Counted from the first letter of the stretch, positions 36,501 to 50,182 are shown. The stretch: DNA of 64,000 nt from Charina bottae (GCA_023362775.1 JALMGJ010000015.1:6418501-6482500); one strand, 5' to 3'. Program-made: numbers and translations. Notes: generated by a model not told the origin, from the sequence alone.

Positions 36501-39500
36501 GCAGGTACAAAACCGAAGAGAACACACACGCACACGCACACAATCAGCCAGTGGTGAAGCCCCACCCGCTTTGTCCTCCCCAGAACGTTGAAGCCCTCGG
36601 CCCCCGAAAGGACAATGCAAGCTGGTGCAAGCCTCCCCCCCATATTAATCCCAGAATAAACTGATCCTGCACTGCCTTAATGTGAGATGTGAACCACGTC
36701 CTTGGCGTGTGCTCTTTTCACAGGATTGTTGGGCGGGGCAGGGGGAGAGGAGGAAGGAGGCCCTGATTTTTTCACAGCTTCAGCTTGCGTTGTCCTGGCA
36801 AAACATAGAAATCAGCAACGGGCTGGTAAATTTCATGCCTGTTGAAGGATGGGTGGAGAGGACTTTAACTGAGCAGTGGAGAAAGATCTATTACCTCAAA
36901 GGTTGTTTTATTTGACAATTTTGACTTTGTTTTGATGATGACTTATTGGCTGTCGTAATCCAAAAAGTTGGAGGGTGGGGGTGGGGAAGGAGGAACAGCA
37001 GCTCCAGAGGGAAGAGAAAGAAGGTGTTTCAAGATGTTTGGTGGTGTTTCAACAACCATGGTGCCTGTAATTCTACTTGGTTAACCTGTATTCCTCAATG
37101 CGTTGTCCTTCAGAAGTGTTCCCTGCTATGTTGTGGAAGTCTTGCCCTAGTTTCTCTAGGGAGACATGGCTTACTGTTTTCCATGAGCTAGATCTTGGTG
37201 AAGAGATGGTCTAGTTGTATGCATCTGGTACACACCACAGTGATGCAACAATGACAAAACATTAATTGTAAATATGCAAGTCATGTGGTTTTGTGCTGCA
37301 ATACGTGTTATGGTTTGTGTGTTGTCATTCACACACACAAACCATAGGCGCCCATAAAAACAAACTGTCCACATAACACCCAGAAGTTAATTATTAACTC
37401 GATTAAATTAATTAATCAAGTAAAAGTTTAATTGAAGATTAAAGATTGGAGGAGGTTTCTCAAATACGAGGGATTTAGCAACATGCTGATAGAGGCTTTC
37501 AGGCTACGTAACCCACATCTGGAGAGCTGTTCTGTTCTCATTCTTGGTGAACTTTTTCCTTCCTCTAGGTTCTCAATCGATACATGTCGACCCCCCTCAT
37601 CCCTACTCTTCCCACCCCGATCATCCCTGTCATCCCTCCTCCTTATACCATTGCTGCTGGTAGTGTGCGAGACTGTGTCCGCCTCCGAGGCCTGCCTTAC
37701 ACAGCTGGGATTGATGACATTCTGGAGTTCATGGGAGATGCAACTGGAGATATCAAACCGCATGGAGTGCACATGGTCCTAAACCAGCAAGTATGGAAGT
37801 GTTAAGTGTCCCCAAACTTTTTGGGCCATTGAGTCCGTGTAAATGCTCAGAACCTATTATGGGTATCTCATGGAGGTGTTGTCCTGGGGTCACAAGCCAA
37901 CACCCATAAACCAGAAGGTGGTAGTGATTGGGTTTTCTGCCACCCCATGTGCCTTGTAGGAAACTCCCTACCACCCTCAGCTTACCTTTGTAAGGACAGG
38001 TGGACAGGTGGACACGCTTCCAAGGGAAGTGCTCCATAATCTCTTCCCCCGCCCCCCAAATATGCCAAATATGTCTATGGGGTCTTTATGAGATCCAAAA
38101 GGTTTCTTGGAAATAGAGAGAGCTCTAGCTTATTTGCTGTTCTGCATTAAAATAATAACATGAGATGGGCTCATGGAGCCTTAAGTGCCGTGAAGGATTG
38201 GCACCTTTGCTTGCCACATTTGGAACCGTGAAGGATTGGCACCTTTGCTTGCCACATTTGGAACCGAAACTCTTAAAATTGGGCTAAAAAATTGGAATCC
38301 TAGTTTGGGCAGTTGGACAATTGGCCCCATATTTTTCATTAAGGGGGAGAAAGGAGGGACCCACAGATACACTTACAGTTGCAGGGCTGGCAGCCCTGTG
38401 AGTTGAAAGCAATTCCTTCCAGCTGCCACCCAGCATCTCAAGAAAGCAGCTGTGCCCATTTGAAGCTAGCAACAGCCTGGTAGAGTCAGAGTCAGCAGTT
38501 TATCTTCATCTAAAGGAAAAAGGACACTCATTTGAGGACATTAATGTTCACATTTTAGACAGAGAAGATAGGTGGTTTGAGAGAGGGGTCAAGGAATCCA
38601 TTTATGCCAACTTGGAAAATCCTTCCTTGAATAGAGGTGGGGGCCTCAGGCACAATCTTTCCCCCATCTTCCTCCCTGCTTTGTCTTCTGTGCCTAGGAA
38701 GATTAAGACCATTTCACAAGCTCAACAGCAGCATGGTGATCTTAACGATCCTCCTTTGGATGATAAAGGGACTTAGAAATAAACATCTCAAATAACCATG
38801 ACCTAGCCCCAGGTGTAAGGTCACACAGCTACCTAGAAACATATTTAGGATTCCCTTACCAACTTTGCTCAGACTGAAGAAGCTCCTTGGATAAGGAGCG
38901 AAACGTTTCCACTGAGAAAATAGAAATCCAGTTGACATGATTCAAGCTACAGACAATTCCACCTGGATGACTGAGAACCTTCATAGACAAACAGCCTGGT
39001 AGAATTTCTCCAACTTGTGGGAATTGCATGACTGAAGAGTTGGCCTCATGTTGCAAGCTGCTAAAAAGCTCCAAGGGTCTGCAATATTCCCACATCTTTC
39101 TGCTTAGAGATTCCAGCCTTTTTTCCCTTTTCCCTAGAAATTTCTCTTCTTGAGCCAAGGTTGAAGCATTCCATCTTCTACATCTGATTAGTAATTCCCC
39201 CAACATTTTTTTTAACTGACCACTTGAGGGCCCCGTATCTTGGCGGGCTGAGTAATATGCTCATTTGCTTCTAGAGGTCAAAGCACAATGCTTGCATTTG
39301 AATAATTGCTGTTTTGCCATTCTGATCAACCCAGTTGTATTTGCAAGCAAAGTTCCACAACGTTCATTTGCTTATACAGTATTTTGAGTTAGGAGTGAGG
39401 CCTTGTTAATTCTGTCTGATAATTTGGCCCTTCCTTGTCAAGAGTAGCTTCAAAAGTTCATTGGCAGAGAAAAAATAAACCAAGTTCAACTATTTTCAAC

Positions 39501-40603
39501 TATTTTACTATCCCGTTATGGATAAAGAGTGGTCCATAGATCATACACTGAAATGTGTGGAATGTTTTGATTTGCCCCCTTCCTTTCCTTCCTTCCTTCC
39601 TTCCTTCCTTCCTTCCTTCCTTCCTTCCTTCCTCCCTCCCTCCCTCCCTCCCTCCCTCCCTCCCTTCCTTCCTTCCTTCCTTCCTTCCTCTGCCCTGTGT
39701 CTATCTCCCTCCCTCCCTCCCTTCCTTCCTTCCTTCCTTCCTTCCTTCCTTCCTTCCTTCCTTCCTTCCTTCCTTCCTCTGCCCTGTGTCTTCCTTCCTC
39801 CCTCCCTCCCACCCAATAAATACATTTTTAAAAGAGGACTTCAAGTCAGTAGGATAAAGAGGCATTTTTCTTTTTTCCTCTCAAACATAGGAAGGAATTT
39901 AATCTAGCCAGAGGTTAGAAGGGAATAATTCTTTTCTCTCTCTGTGCAAATCAAAGGGCCAAGACTTCTTTCACTGAATAAGCACCTTCTTACCCAGCTT
40001 GTTCTCCCTTCCCACTAAGGACATGTGAGATCTTCAGGGTTTGCAGACTTAATCCTCCCAATAATGAGTCTTGGGTAACTGATGAAAATGTCTGGGACAG
40101 AGCATGGTATTTTTCTGTTTTCAGAAGAAAACAACAGGCAGAATGTTAGTAGTATCCATCTTTTCTTTTGTTGTTTATTCGTTCAGTCGCTTCCGACTCT
40201 TCGTGACTTCATGGACCAGCCCACGCCAGAGCTTCCTGTTGGCCGTCACCACCCCCAGCTTCCCCACGGTCGAGTCCGTCACCTCCAGAATATCATCCAT
40301 CCATCTTGCCCTTGGTCGGCCCCTCTTCCTTTTGCCTTCCACTTTCCCTGGCATCAGCATCTTCTCCAGGGTATCCTCTCTTCTCATTATGTGGCCAAAG
40401 TACTTCAGTTTTGCCTTTAATATCATACCCTCAAGTGAGCAGTCTGGCTTTATTTCCTGGAGGATGGACTGGTTTGATCTTCTTGCAGTCCAAGGCACTC
40501 TCAGAATTTTCCTCCAACACCACAGTTCAAAAGCATCTATCTTCTTACCCAGCTTGTTCTCAGAGTCCCCTCTGTGGGGGGAGATGGGCGGTGATATAAG
40601 TAT

Positions 40604-40654
<51 letters not shown>

Positions 40655-41192
40655 CAATCAATCTTCCTTCGCTCAGCCTTCCTTATGGTCCAGCTCTCGC
40701 AGCCATAGGTTACTACAGGGAATACCATTGCTTTGACTGTAGCTTGAATCATGTCAACTGGATTTCTATTTTCTCAGTGGAAACGTTTCGCTCCCTATCC
40801 AAGGAGCTTCTTCAGTCTGAGCAAAGTTAGTAAGGGAATCCTTAAATATGTTTCTAGGTGGCTGTGTGACCTTGCACCTGGGGCTAGGTCATGGTTATTT
40901 TGAGATGTTATTTCTAAGTCCCTTTATCATCTAAAGGAGGATCGTTAAGATTACCATGCTGCTGTTGAGCTTGCGAAATGGTCTTAATCTTCCTAGGCAC
41001 AGAAGACAAAGCAGGAAGGAAAATAGAAATTTTCTATTAAATAGAAAGATTGTGCCTGAGGCCCCCACCTCTATTCAAGGAAGGATTTTCCAAGTTGGCA
41101 TAAATGGATTCCTGGACCCCTCTCTCAAACCACCTATCTTCTCTGTCTAAAATGTGAACATTAATGGAGGAGCAGTGATATAAGTCAAATTA

Positions 41193-41236
<44 letters not shown>

Positions 41237-41529
41237 ATATTATTTTTATTTTTATCACCGCCCCATCTCCCCCAAAGGGGACTCTGGGCAGTTATAAAAT
41301 TTTCTATAAACTATTTCAGTCCCTCTCTTTAACATAAGACATTGACTCAAAATACTTTTATACCTTTTTCAAGTATTGCACAATGTAGGTACAAAATTAA
41401 TATTTACGATGACATTTTCTTCCATAATATATAGCAAAAAATCTTTAAACTTTTTAACAGAAAATACAATTTGTGTTTCTTTCGTGGAAAAGTTTTCCAT
41501 ATTTTTATTATTTTATTATTTATTATTTA

Positions 41530-41569
<40 letters not shown>

Positions 41570-44500
41570 CACCTTTTTTATATAGCCCACCGCAACAGCA
41601 CAGCAGCCTAAGTGCTGCATCTGTTTTCCACCTGTCTCCTTTGAAAGCCACTTTTCACAACCAGCTGCCCTCCAGGTGCCCTTATCTGCAAGCCATGGGC
41701 TGGGGTGCAGGCCAGAGATGATTGGGGCTGTAGGCCATCAAGTGGAAAAAGTCATATGGCAGCTAGATGCCTATTTTGAGATGCAGGTTTGTTCCTCTCT
41801 GCTTAGCCAGGTGACAAGCCACCATCTTTCTTTCCAGGGCCGGCCATCTGGGGATGCCTTCATCCAAATGAAATCTTCTGACCGAGCCTTCCTGGTGACC
41901 CAAAAGTGTCACAAGAAAATGATGAAGGACCGTTACGTGGAAGTCTTCCAATGTTCAGGAGAGGAGATGAATTTTGTTTTAATGGGTGGCACTTTAAATC
42001 GTAGTGGCTTGTCTCCGCCCCCATGTAAGTTACCATGTAAGTCTCGAGTCCTTCGCGTGCTCTGTGCTGCTCCCGGCTGACACGCTGGTAGGTGCTGATG
42101 GGCAGCCGAATCTGGCCCATTCCTTTGGGGTTACCCATAATCAGGCATCACCTTTCTGTGGGCGGGCTGGGATTGCAAGCTGGGCCAACATGAGATATGA
42201 TTTGCAGGCACTTTTCCCAAAGCTGCCCACAGCTTGAATGTTCCAATGTGGATCGATTCCAATGCTTTTCAACCAGAGATTGATTCTGTTTTCCAGTTAA
42301 CTTGCGGTCTATTGCTAGAATCACAGTGTTGCTTTGGGGGGAAAAAGTCTATCAAACTAACAGGGGAAAAAACAGTCTGTGTCAATGGTAACAATATAAA
42401 GTTAACTTTAAACAGAAAAAGAAAGTAGCCTGGGAAATTATATCATCAGCAAATCTGTTCTGAAAATTTAGACCAAATTGCTTCCAAGCCGTCTTCCCTG
42501 CCACTTTGTTGGAAACAGACCTACAAATGCTGGCATTCCAGAGGTATTAGCCATTCAGGCTTGCAAATCAAGTATGGTTTTATCCTTCCATTGTGATTTA
42601 ATCATTCTTTGGGCCATCCGCTATGAATTAGAGGTCTAGCAATTCATGATGTTTTCATAAATTCTAAATAATAGGATTATGGTTAAGATTATACACATTT
42701 TTCACACCCAACGATAAGCCTGAAGTCCTGTTAACCGTCTGATAGATTTCAGCCCAAAATGTTGAAATAATAGCAAAAGGTCAGAGAGATGACATGAGTT
42801 AATGTTCCAATTTCTGAGTTGCATCTTCAGCAGCCAAGCAGTTGCAACCAACTCTTTCTAAATGTTCTCCAGGATATCCAGTATACTAAGAAAACATTTC
42901 TGTTGGATTAATCTCATTGAACAATGAAAAGAAGCTACAGTCCTTTCATTTTCTTGAAAGCAACTTTCCACTGATTTACATCAGGATGTTCAAATGCATT
43001 ATTTCCAAGGCTGCATGACTTCGGCTAACAAACGGAGATGAGCACCGGCCCCTAGAGTCGGACACGACTGCACAAAATGTGCGGGGGGAACCTTTACCTT
43101 TTTTTTTTATGAATAATTAATACAAATTTATTCCAATTCTTTCAATACAAAAATGGGTTACTAGTTGAAAAACCTACTATTTTTAAAAAAAAGAAATGTA
43201 AGGTAATTTAAAACAGAAATACAAGGTGCTCTTCTTCTTTGCTAAAGGGGAAGGATATCTTTTATTATTTTCTTTTTTATAACATAATAAGAACATCCTT
43301 AGTCAGATCCCTGCAAGGTGTTAAAGACTGCAATTCCCAAGGTTTCTCATTAGCCCTCTTTTATTCTTCTAAGAATCAAGAGGGTCCGCTTTTTGGGGCT
43401 GCAGCTTTGCTAGTGCTAAACCGATCAGGATCTAATCAGCTCTAAATCCACTATAAATAAATGTCACCTTTTGCCGAATTTTGGTAGCTGGGTTTGGAAG
43501 CCTTTCTGCTTTCTGCTGCCCTGAGATTTACTGTTATTTTAACCGAGGGAAGACTCTAATCCACAAGGGCTGCTTGTTGTTGAAGACAGAAGATCTCTAG
43601 GGGTGGGATTCTAACAAAGCAAGAAGGAATGATGAAATCTGTTGGGTTTCCATAGCCTTGTAAATAGTATTGCTGGTTTTGTTGTGCATCAAAGAATGAG
43701 GATTTGTGATCTGGCTTTTGTGATGGTTGGGTTGTTTTCTCTTTTTTGGAGAGGGGAAAGAGAAAGAAAGAAAGAAGGAAAGAAGGAGGAAAGGAAAGGA
43801 AAGGAAAGGAAAGGAAAGGAAAGGAAAGGAAAGGAAAGGAAAGGAAAGGAAAGGAAAGGAAAGGAAAGGAAAGGAAAGGACCATTTTTGTAGTTGCTTAA
43901 AATGTGATAAAGGAAAATTTCCAAAAGCAAGAATTGGTTTAAAGCAAGCAACCATTAATTTTTAATTAATTAATTTAAATTAATAATAACCAAGCAAATG
44001 CAAGTAGATTAATAGGTACCACTTCGGTGGGTAGGTAACAGCGTTCTGCGTGTGTCATGCCAGCCACATGACCAGGAAGCGTCTTCGGACAGCGCTGGCT
44101 CTTTGGCTAACAAACGGAGATGAGCACCGGCCCCTAGAGTCGGACACGATTGCACAAATGTGCGGGGGGAACCTTTACCTTTTAAGCAACCATTCTGCCA
44201 GGCTGAGTCTCGTTTTAAGGTTGGCTTAAAGCTCAGAATAACACTGCAGGAAGGCAGAGCAGACCTTCAAAGCAGTAACTAACCTAACCGTTGCTGCCTT
44301 GCCATTTCAGCAAGCCCTTTTTGAGCTCAGAAGCTAAACATTGGAAAGCTCTAAAATGATGACTCAGAATGGACGAATTGGGCCCATGCGCTTTGTGGGA
44401 ACTGTCGCTTTTCTGTGCTAGCAGAACCCCTTGCTCATCCTCTCTTCCAAGTCAACAGCAGCTGCCCAGCAGAATCTGTGTTGCTGACTTGCTACCTGCT

Positions 44501-47500
44501 TTGCTTTATCGTCCCTCTTCAGGCCTTTCTCCTCCAGCCTATGCTGCTTTCCAGACAGCAGCCACCGCAGTGATCCCGGCAGAAGCTGCAATCTATCCGT
44601 CACAAGCCCTCTTGCCTGCAACCAGGACCCAACAAGCTTCCGCCGCAGCTGCAGCCGCGGCCGCAGCTGCTGCCACTCCAGCTGTTACTTACTATCCTGC
44701 TCAGGCGGCTCAACTTTATATGAACTACACAGCTTACTACCCCAGGTACTACTGAATTTTGACACATAGTCAGTAGCTAGGCACTGGGAGCCAAGCTCAA
44801 GTCTTGCAACTCATTTAGATCCCTGAGAGCTTCAATTGTCATTGGGTTTTTTTTTAAGTTTCTAGTCCTCGCAGTTCTTGAAATGTATTCTTAAGATGCT
44901 TAACGTTTAAGACTGGGGCTTCATTGGCATAATGACGTTTTTTTTAACTCCATACAAAACGGATTACAGGCTGTACTGCAATTCCTTTGGTTTCGTTTGT
45001 CCTTCCTTTCTGTTATTATTTAGAAATTAATCTCCTTAGTTCAGAGCTTTCCAAACTGTGTGTTGGGACACGTTAGTGTGTCGGCTGCAGTGTCTGGGTG
45101 TGTCGCGGCTGCGGCTGCCTCCGAGCCCTGCCAGGATTCCGCGAAGGTCCTAGTGCCTGCCTTGTGCCTTGCTGCCTCCAAACCTGCCCTGCTAGGATTC
45201 TGCACAGGTCCTAGTGCCTGCCTTGTGCCCTGCTGCCTCCAAACCTGCCCTGCCAGGATTCCGCGCAGGTCCTAGTGCCTGCCTTGTGCCTTGCTGCCTC
45301 CAAACCTGCTGTGATTCCACCCAGGTCCTAGTGCCTGCCTTGTGCCCTGCTGCCTCCAAACCTGCCCTGCCATGATTCCGCGCAGGTCCTAGTGCCTGCC
45401 TTGTGCCTTGCTGCCTCCAAACCTGTCCTGCCAGGATTCCGTACTGATGCTAGGGAAAGTGGAAGGCCAAAGGAAGAGGGGCCGACCAAGGGCAAGATGG
45501 ATGGATGATATTCTGGAGGTGACGGTCTCAACCGTGGGGGAGCCGGGGTGGTGACGGCCGACAGAAAGCTCTGGCGTGGGCTGGTCCATGAAGTCACGAA
45601 GAGTCGGAAGCGACTGAACGAATAAACAACAACATTCCACATGCTAGTTTTAAGCAGAGTTAGTTTTTTTTAATGGCCTACATATAATGTTGAACCCAAC
45701 TCATTTGCTTGGTTTATGTTGCAAGGCATTGTGCACACTGAGGAAATGGAGGACTCTTGTCCATGCACAGCTCATTCTGCAGTGATATGCAGGGGCCACT
45801 GCAGCCATCCAAAAGTGTTGGAGAAAACGTGTTGCCCAGTGTGCTGCATGGGCCTGGAGGACCTAAGTCCAAGCAAATGTAATAGTGTCAGACCCACTCG
45901 GTAGACCAGACTAGAAAATCAGCTCCACAGGAAGACCAGAACTACACTTTATTGAGACAGGCTATAACAACAGAATCTTATTTATTTTTTTATTTATTAA
46001 ATTTATATGACGCCCATCTCCCCCGGGGGACTCTGGGCGGCTTGCAAGTCTGACTGTGCTTTACTTCCCACACCCTGTGAATCAGCCTTTGCCTGAGCTG
46101 CTTTCAGATGTTGTCTTGTTTCCCAGGGCTGAAAGGACGTTTCAGCCCTCTTAGTCTAGGTCAGAGCTTTCCAAACTTTTCATGTTGGTGACACACTTTT
46201 TAGACACGCATCATTTCGTGACACACTCTTACAGCAGGGCACAAGGCAGGCACTAGGACCTGCGCAGAATCACAGCAGGTTTGGAGGCAGCAAGGCACAA
46301 GGCAGGCACTAGGACCTGCGCAGAATCACAGCAGCTTTGGAGGCAGCAAGGCACAAGGCAGGCACTAGGACCTGTGCGGAATCACAGCAGGTTTGGAGGC
46401 AGCAAAGCACAAGGCAGGCACTACTAGGACCTGGGTGGAATCACAGCAGGTTTGGAGGCAGCCAGGCACAAGGCAGGCACTAGGACCTGCGCAGAATCAC
46501 AGCAGGTTTGGAGGCAGCAAAGCACAAGGCAGGCACTAGGACCTGCGCGGAATCTCAGCTGGTTTGGAGGCAGCAAGGCACAAGGCAGGCACTAGGACCT
46601 GGGTGGAATCACAGCAGGTTTGGAGGCAGCCAGGCACAAGGCAGGCACTAGGACCTGCGCAGAATCACAGCAGGTTTGGAGGCAGCAAAGCACAAGGCAG
46701 GCACTAGGACCTGGGTGGAATCACAGCAGGTTTGGAGGCAGCAAAGCACAAGGCAGGCACTAGGACCTGCGCAGAATCACAGCAGGTTTGGAGGCAGCAA
46801 AGCACAAGGCAGGCACTAGGACCTGCGCAGAATCACAGCAGGTTTGGAGGCAGCAAAGCACAAGGCAGGCACTAGGACCTGCGCAGAATCACAGCAGGTT
46901 TGGAGGCAGCAAAGCACAAGGCAGGCACTACTAGGACCTGGGTGGAATCACAGCAGGTTTGGAGGCAGCCAGGCACAAGGCAGGCACTAGGACCTGGGCA
47001 GAATCACAGCAGGTTTGGAGGCAGCAAAGCACAAGGCAGGCACTAGGACCTGCGCAGAATCACAGCAGGTTTGGAGGCAGCAAAGCACAAGGCAGGCACC
47101 AGGACCTGCGTGGAATCACAGCAGGTTTGGAGGCAGCAAGGCACAAGGCAGGCACTAGGACCCGCATGGAATCACAGCAGGTTTGGAGGCAGCAAGGCAC
47201 AAGGCAGGCACTAGGACCTGCGCAGAATCACAGCAGGTTTGGAGGCAGCAAGGCACAAGGCAGGCACTAGGACCTGCGCAGAATCACAGCAGGTTTCGTG
47301 ACACACTTACCGACTTACAACTGTTTCTCGCACTTACGACCATCACAGTGTCCCCACAGTCACGTGACTGCGATTCAGGCGCTTGGCAACCATTGTGCAT
47401 TTACGATGGTTGCAGCATCCCACGGTCACGTGATTGCTATTTTTGACCTTCCCAGCCAGCTTCCGATAAGCAAAACCAATAGGGAACCGCATGATTCGCT

Positions 47501-50132
47501 TAATGACCACTGCAAAAATGGTCATAAAATCGGGTCTGTTTTTGCTTAACGACCGTGTCACTTAGCAACCTAAATTCTGGTCCCAGTTGTGGTCGTTAAG
47601 CGAGGACTACCTATATATGTTTCACTGCAAGATAGTGGCAGTGCATGCAGGTGAACAAATGGTTGCAAATTTCAAGTGTTTCTCAACCTTGGCAACTTTA
47701 AGAGGTGTGGAGTTCGACTCCCAGGATTCCCCAGGCAGCTCCAAGGTTGAGAAACACTGCTGTAGAGAATCAGTTCCCAGTTTCCATGTTTTCTGGTCCA
47801 AATGATGTGCCAGTGTGTGTGTGTGTGAAAGCCCTGTGGCTACCACGTTTTCTTGCTCTCTTTCCAGCCCTCCAGTGTCTCCAACCACGGTTGGCTACAT
47901 CACAGCTCCTCAAGCCGCCGTTGCAGCCGCTGCCTCGGCTTCCCACACTCCAGTGCTCCCTCAGGCAGGCGCCCTGGTCCGGATGCAAGGATTGCCCTAC
48001 AATACAGGAATGAAGGAAATCCTCAGCTTCTTCCAAGGATATCAGGTTAGTGCCAGGTTTTTATCTCGCTTCACCCTTTTGTTATAAGGTCATCGATCAG
48101 GATGAGCCGCGGTGGAAGTTTCCCAAATCTCATTCTTTAGAGAAGCTCCTTTCGACATCAGAGGGAACCACAGCCTTCTGAGAACGTCCAACGTTGGAAA
48201 AATTAAGATCTAACATGAGATATTCAAGGGGAAATGCATTGGGTCTCTAAATGCATAAACAAGTTAACAGTACCACAAAACCTTGCTTTAGGTGACTAGT
48301 TATGGGAGATGTGTCTGTTATTCAAGAATGTCTGTTGAGTTAAAGAATAGGTCCTTTGTGCGATGATGTCATCACGCAGTTGCCACAAATTAGGTTATTG
48401 GCATCATTTGACGTCATTTTTGCAATGATGTTATTGCCCAAATGATGCCTGTTGTCCATTTCCATCATTTAAGCTGCAGTGGAAATTTGGTCCAATGCAT
48501 GTGCATTGTCTGTCCCAACAAGGTCGGGTAGAATAAGGTTTCAGTCTATATATGAGTAATTATTTTAACTACTAACTCAGGTATGGTCTGATGGTGTTGT
48601 ATAATAGCAAAGATGGTGACCTTTTCTCCTTAAAATCATTGGTTTGTGTCTGTAAAATGCTGGGTTATTTTATCTTTAAAATGGTCTTTGAAACTACATG
48701 CTTTGCATCCTTGATAGATCTTTTTTCTTGGGGACAAAATGCGCATTTGTGTCCCCACCTTCATTTAATTCTCGCTGCTTCCTGTCCTGGTCTAGGGCTT
48801 CTTCTCCATTTTGGGAGAGGGGGCATCCAGCGAAATCAGGAGGTGGGGGCCAATCACAATTGGTGGAGCAGCAGAGAAACTCATGGGGGCTATTTCACTT
48901 TCCTGCCGTGGCTTTCTTCCTTGTCCAACTTCCTTCTCTGCCTCCTTCCACCCCCACCCCCAAATTCTATCCCATAGCTGCTGAATGTGCCCAATCCTTA
49001 TTGGACTATAGGGGTGGGTTAAATGTTTTTTAAACAATATTTTTACAAAGCTTGGGCCTTTTTACTAGGCTTTCAATATCCCTCTTATACTTGATGGTGT
49101 CATTTTGCTTACAGAATGACCCATGCTGAGAATGAATCCACCACTTCTGCATCATCTGGCCGATGCTTTGTGGGTGTGTGGGTGTGTGTAGCAAATAAGA
49201 CAATTGCACATGGAAAGGGGAGTTAACCCTGCTAGACAAGGACTAACCCCTTGTGTTACTTTGGGACTTGACTTCCTGAAATGGATCTTGAGGTCTTCAA
49301 GTCTGCTTGACTTGATGATCAAGTCTTCAAGTCAACTTGCTGCTTAGTCTCCCCTCTTCCGAGCAAGGACAAAACTATGCAGGATTTTTTGAGGCTGCTT
49401 TCTCTTCTTGGCAGCCTTCAGATATGTTAGGACTGCAACTCCAGTACTTCCCATGGGAATTTGGGGAGTTGCAGTCCCAGCCCATCTGGAGGCTAACAGA
49501 AAAGTCAGTTCCCATGTCAACCTTTATTCTTGAAAGATATTTCTGTGTACTGCTTGAAGGTGCCCTCTCGTGGCATGATCTTGCATTTACTGGGGAGGCA
49601 TGTATGTTCCTGGCAAAGAAATGGCTCTCACCATTAGAAAGAGTTCCAAAGTGCATCCCGACATCTTCCTGCCTGTACAAAATTGAGGTTGCAACTTTGC
49701 CTTGAGGTGGGATTTTCCCATGTGAAAAAACAATCCAATTTTTAAAATTAAAACTTTTAAAAAAGGTAAAAATGAATACAACTAATATAAAGAAGAAAAG
49801 AGAAAAAGAAAGAAATCAAAGGGGGAGCAAAAAGTACAAGAAAAGAAAAAAAGCTAAAGAAAAATAGAAAGGAAAGAAAAAAGATACAAAGCTTCTGATA
49901 TTCTTCCCAGCAGTTATAAGTACAATTATATTTTAACCTCTCTCTCTAAAGTTACATCATGACTCTCTTCTTTCTATAATCTGTCCTGTCTAATCATCAA
50001 AACCATAAATCACATTTTTTCTCTTTTCTTCTTTATATTAGTTTGTATTAGTTTTTACCTTCTTTTTAGAGAGAGAGAGAGTGTGTGTATGTATGTACTG
50101 TATGTGTATGTGTGTGTGTATGTATGTGTGTA

Positions 50133-50182
<50 letters not shown>

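Noticed and set aside
39516..39907. Long open frames rich in [15 protein letters not shown]
   Set aside because: Artefact of the tetranucleotide pyrimidine tract, open in several frames on both strands.
40600..40654. Sex-chromosome marker (Bkm-type GATA)
   Set aside because: A single short GATA tract is common on autosomes and says nothing on its own about sex linkage.
43556..43965. Open frames of [10 protein letters not shown] or [10 protein letters not shown]
   Set aside because: Artefact of the (GGAAA)n repeat.
44369..44522. Open frame extended upstream of exon 13
   Set aside because: The conserved sequence starts exactly after the AG at 44521-44522; upstream residues have no similarity.
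26054..47298. CRISPR-like arrays of repeats and spacers
   Set aside because: The units are contiguous tandem minisatellites inside a hAT element of a vertebrate genome, with no unique spacers.
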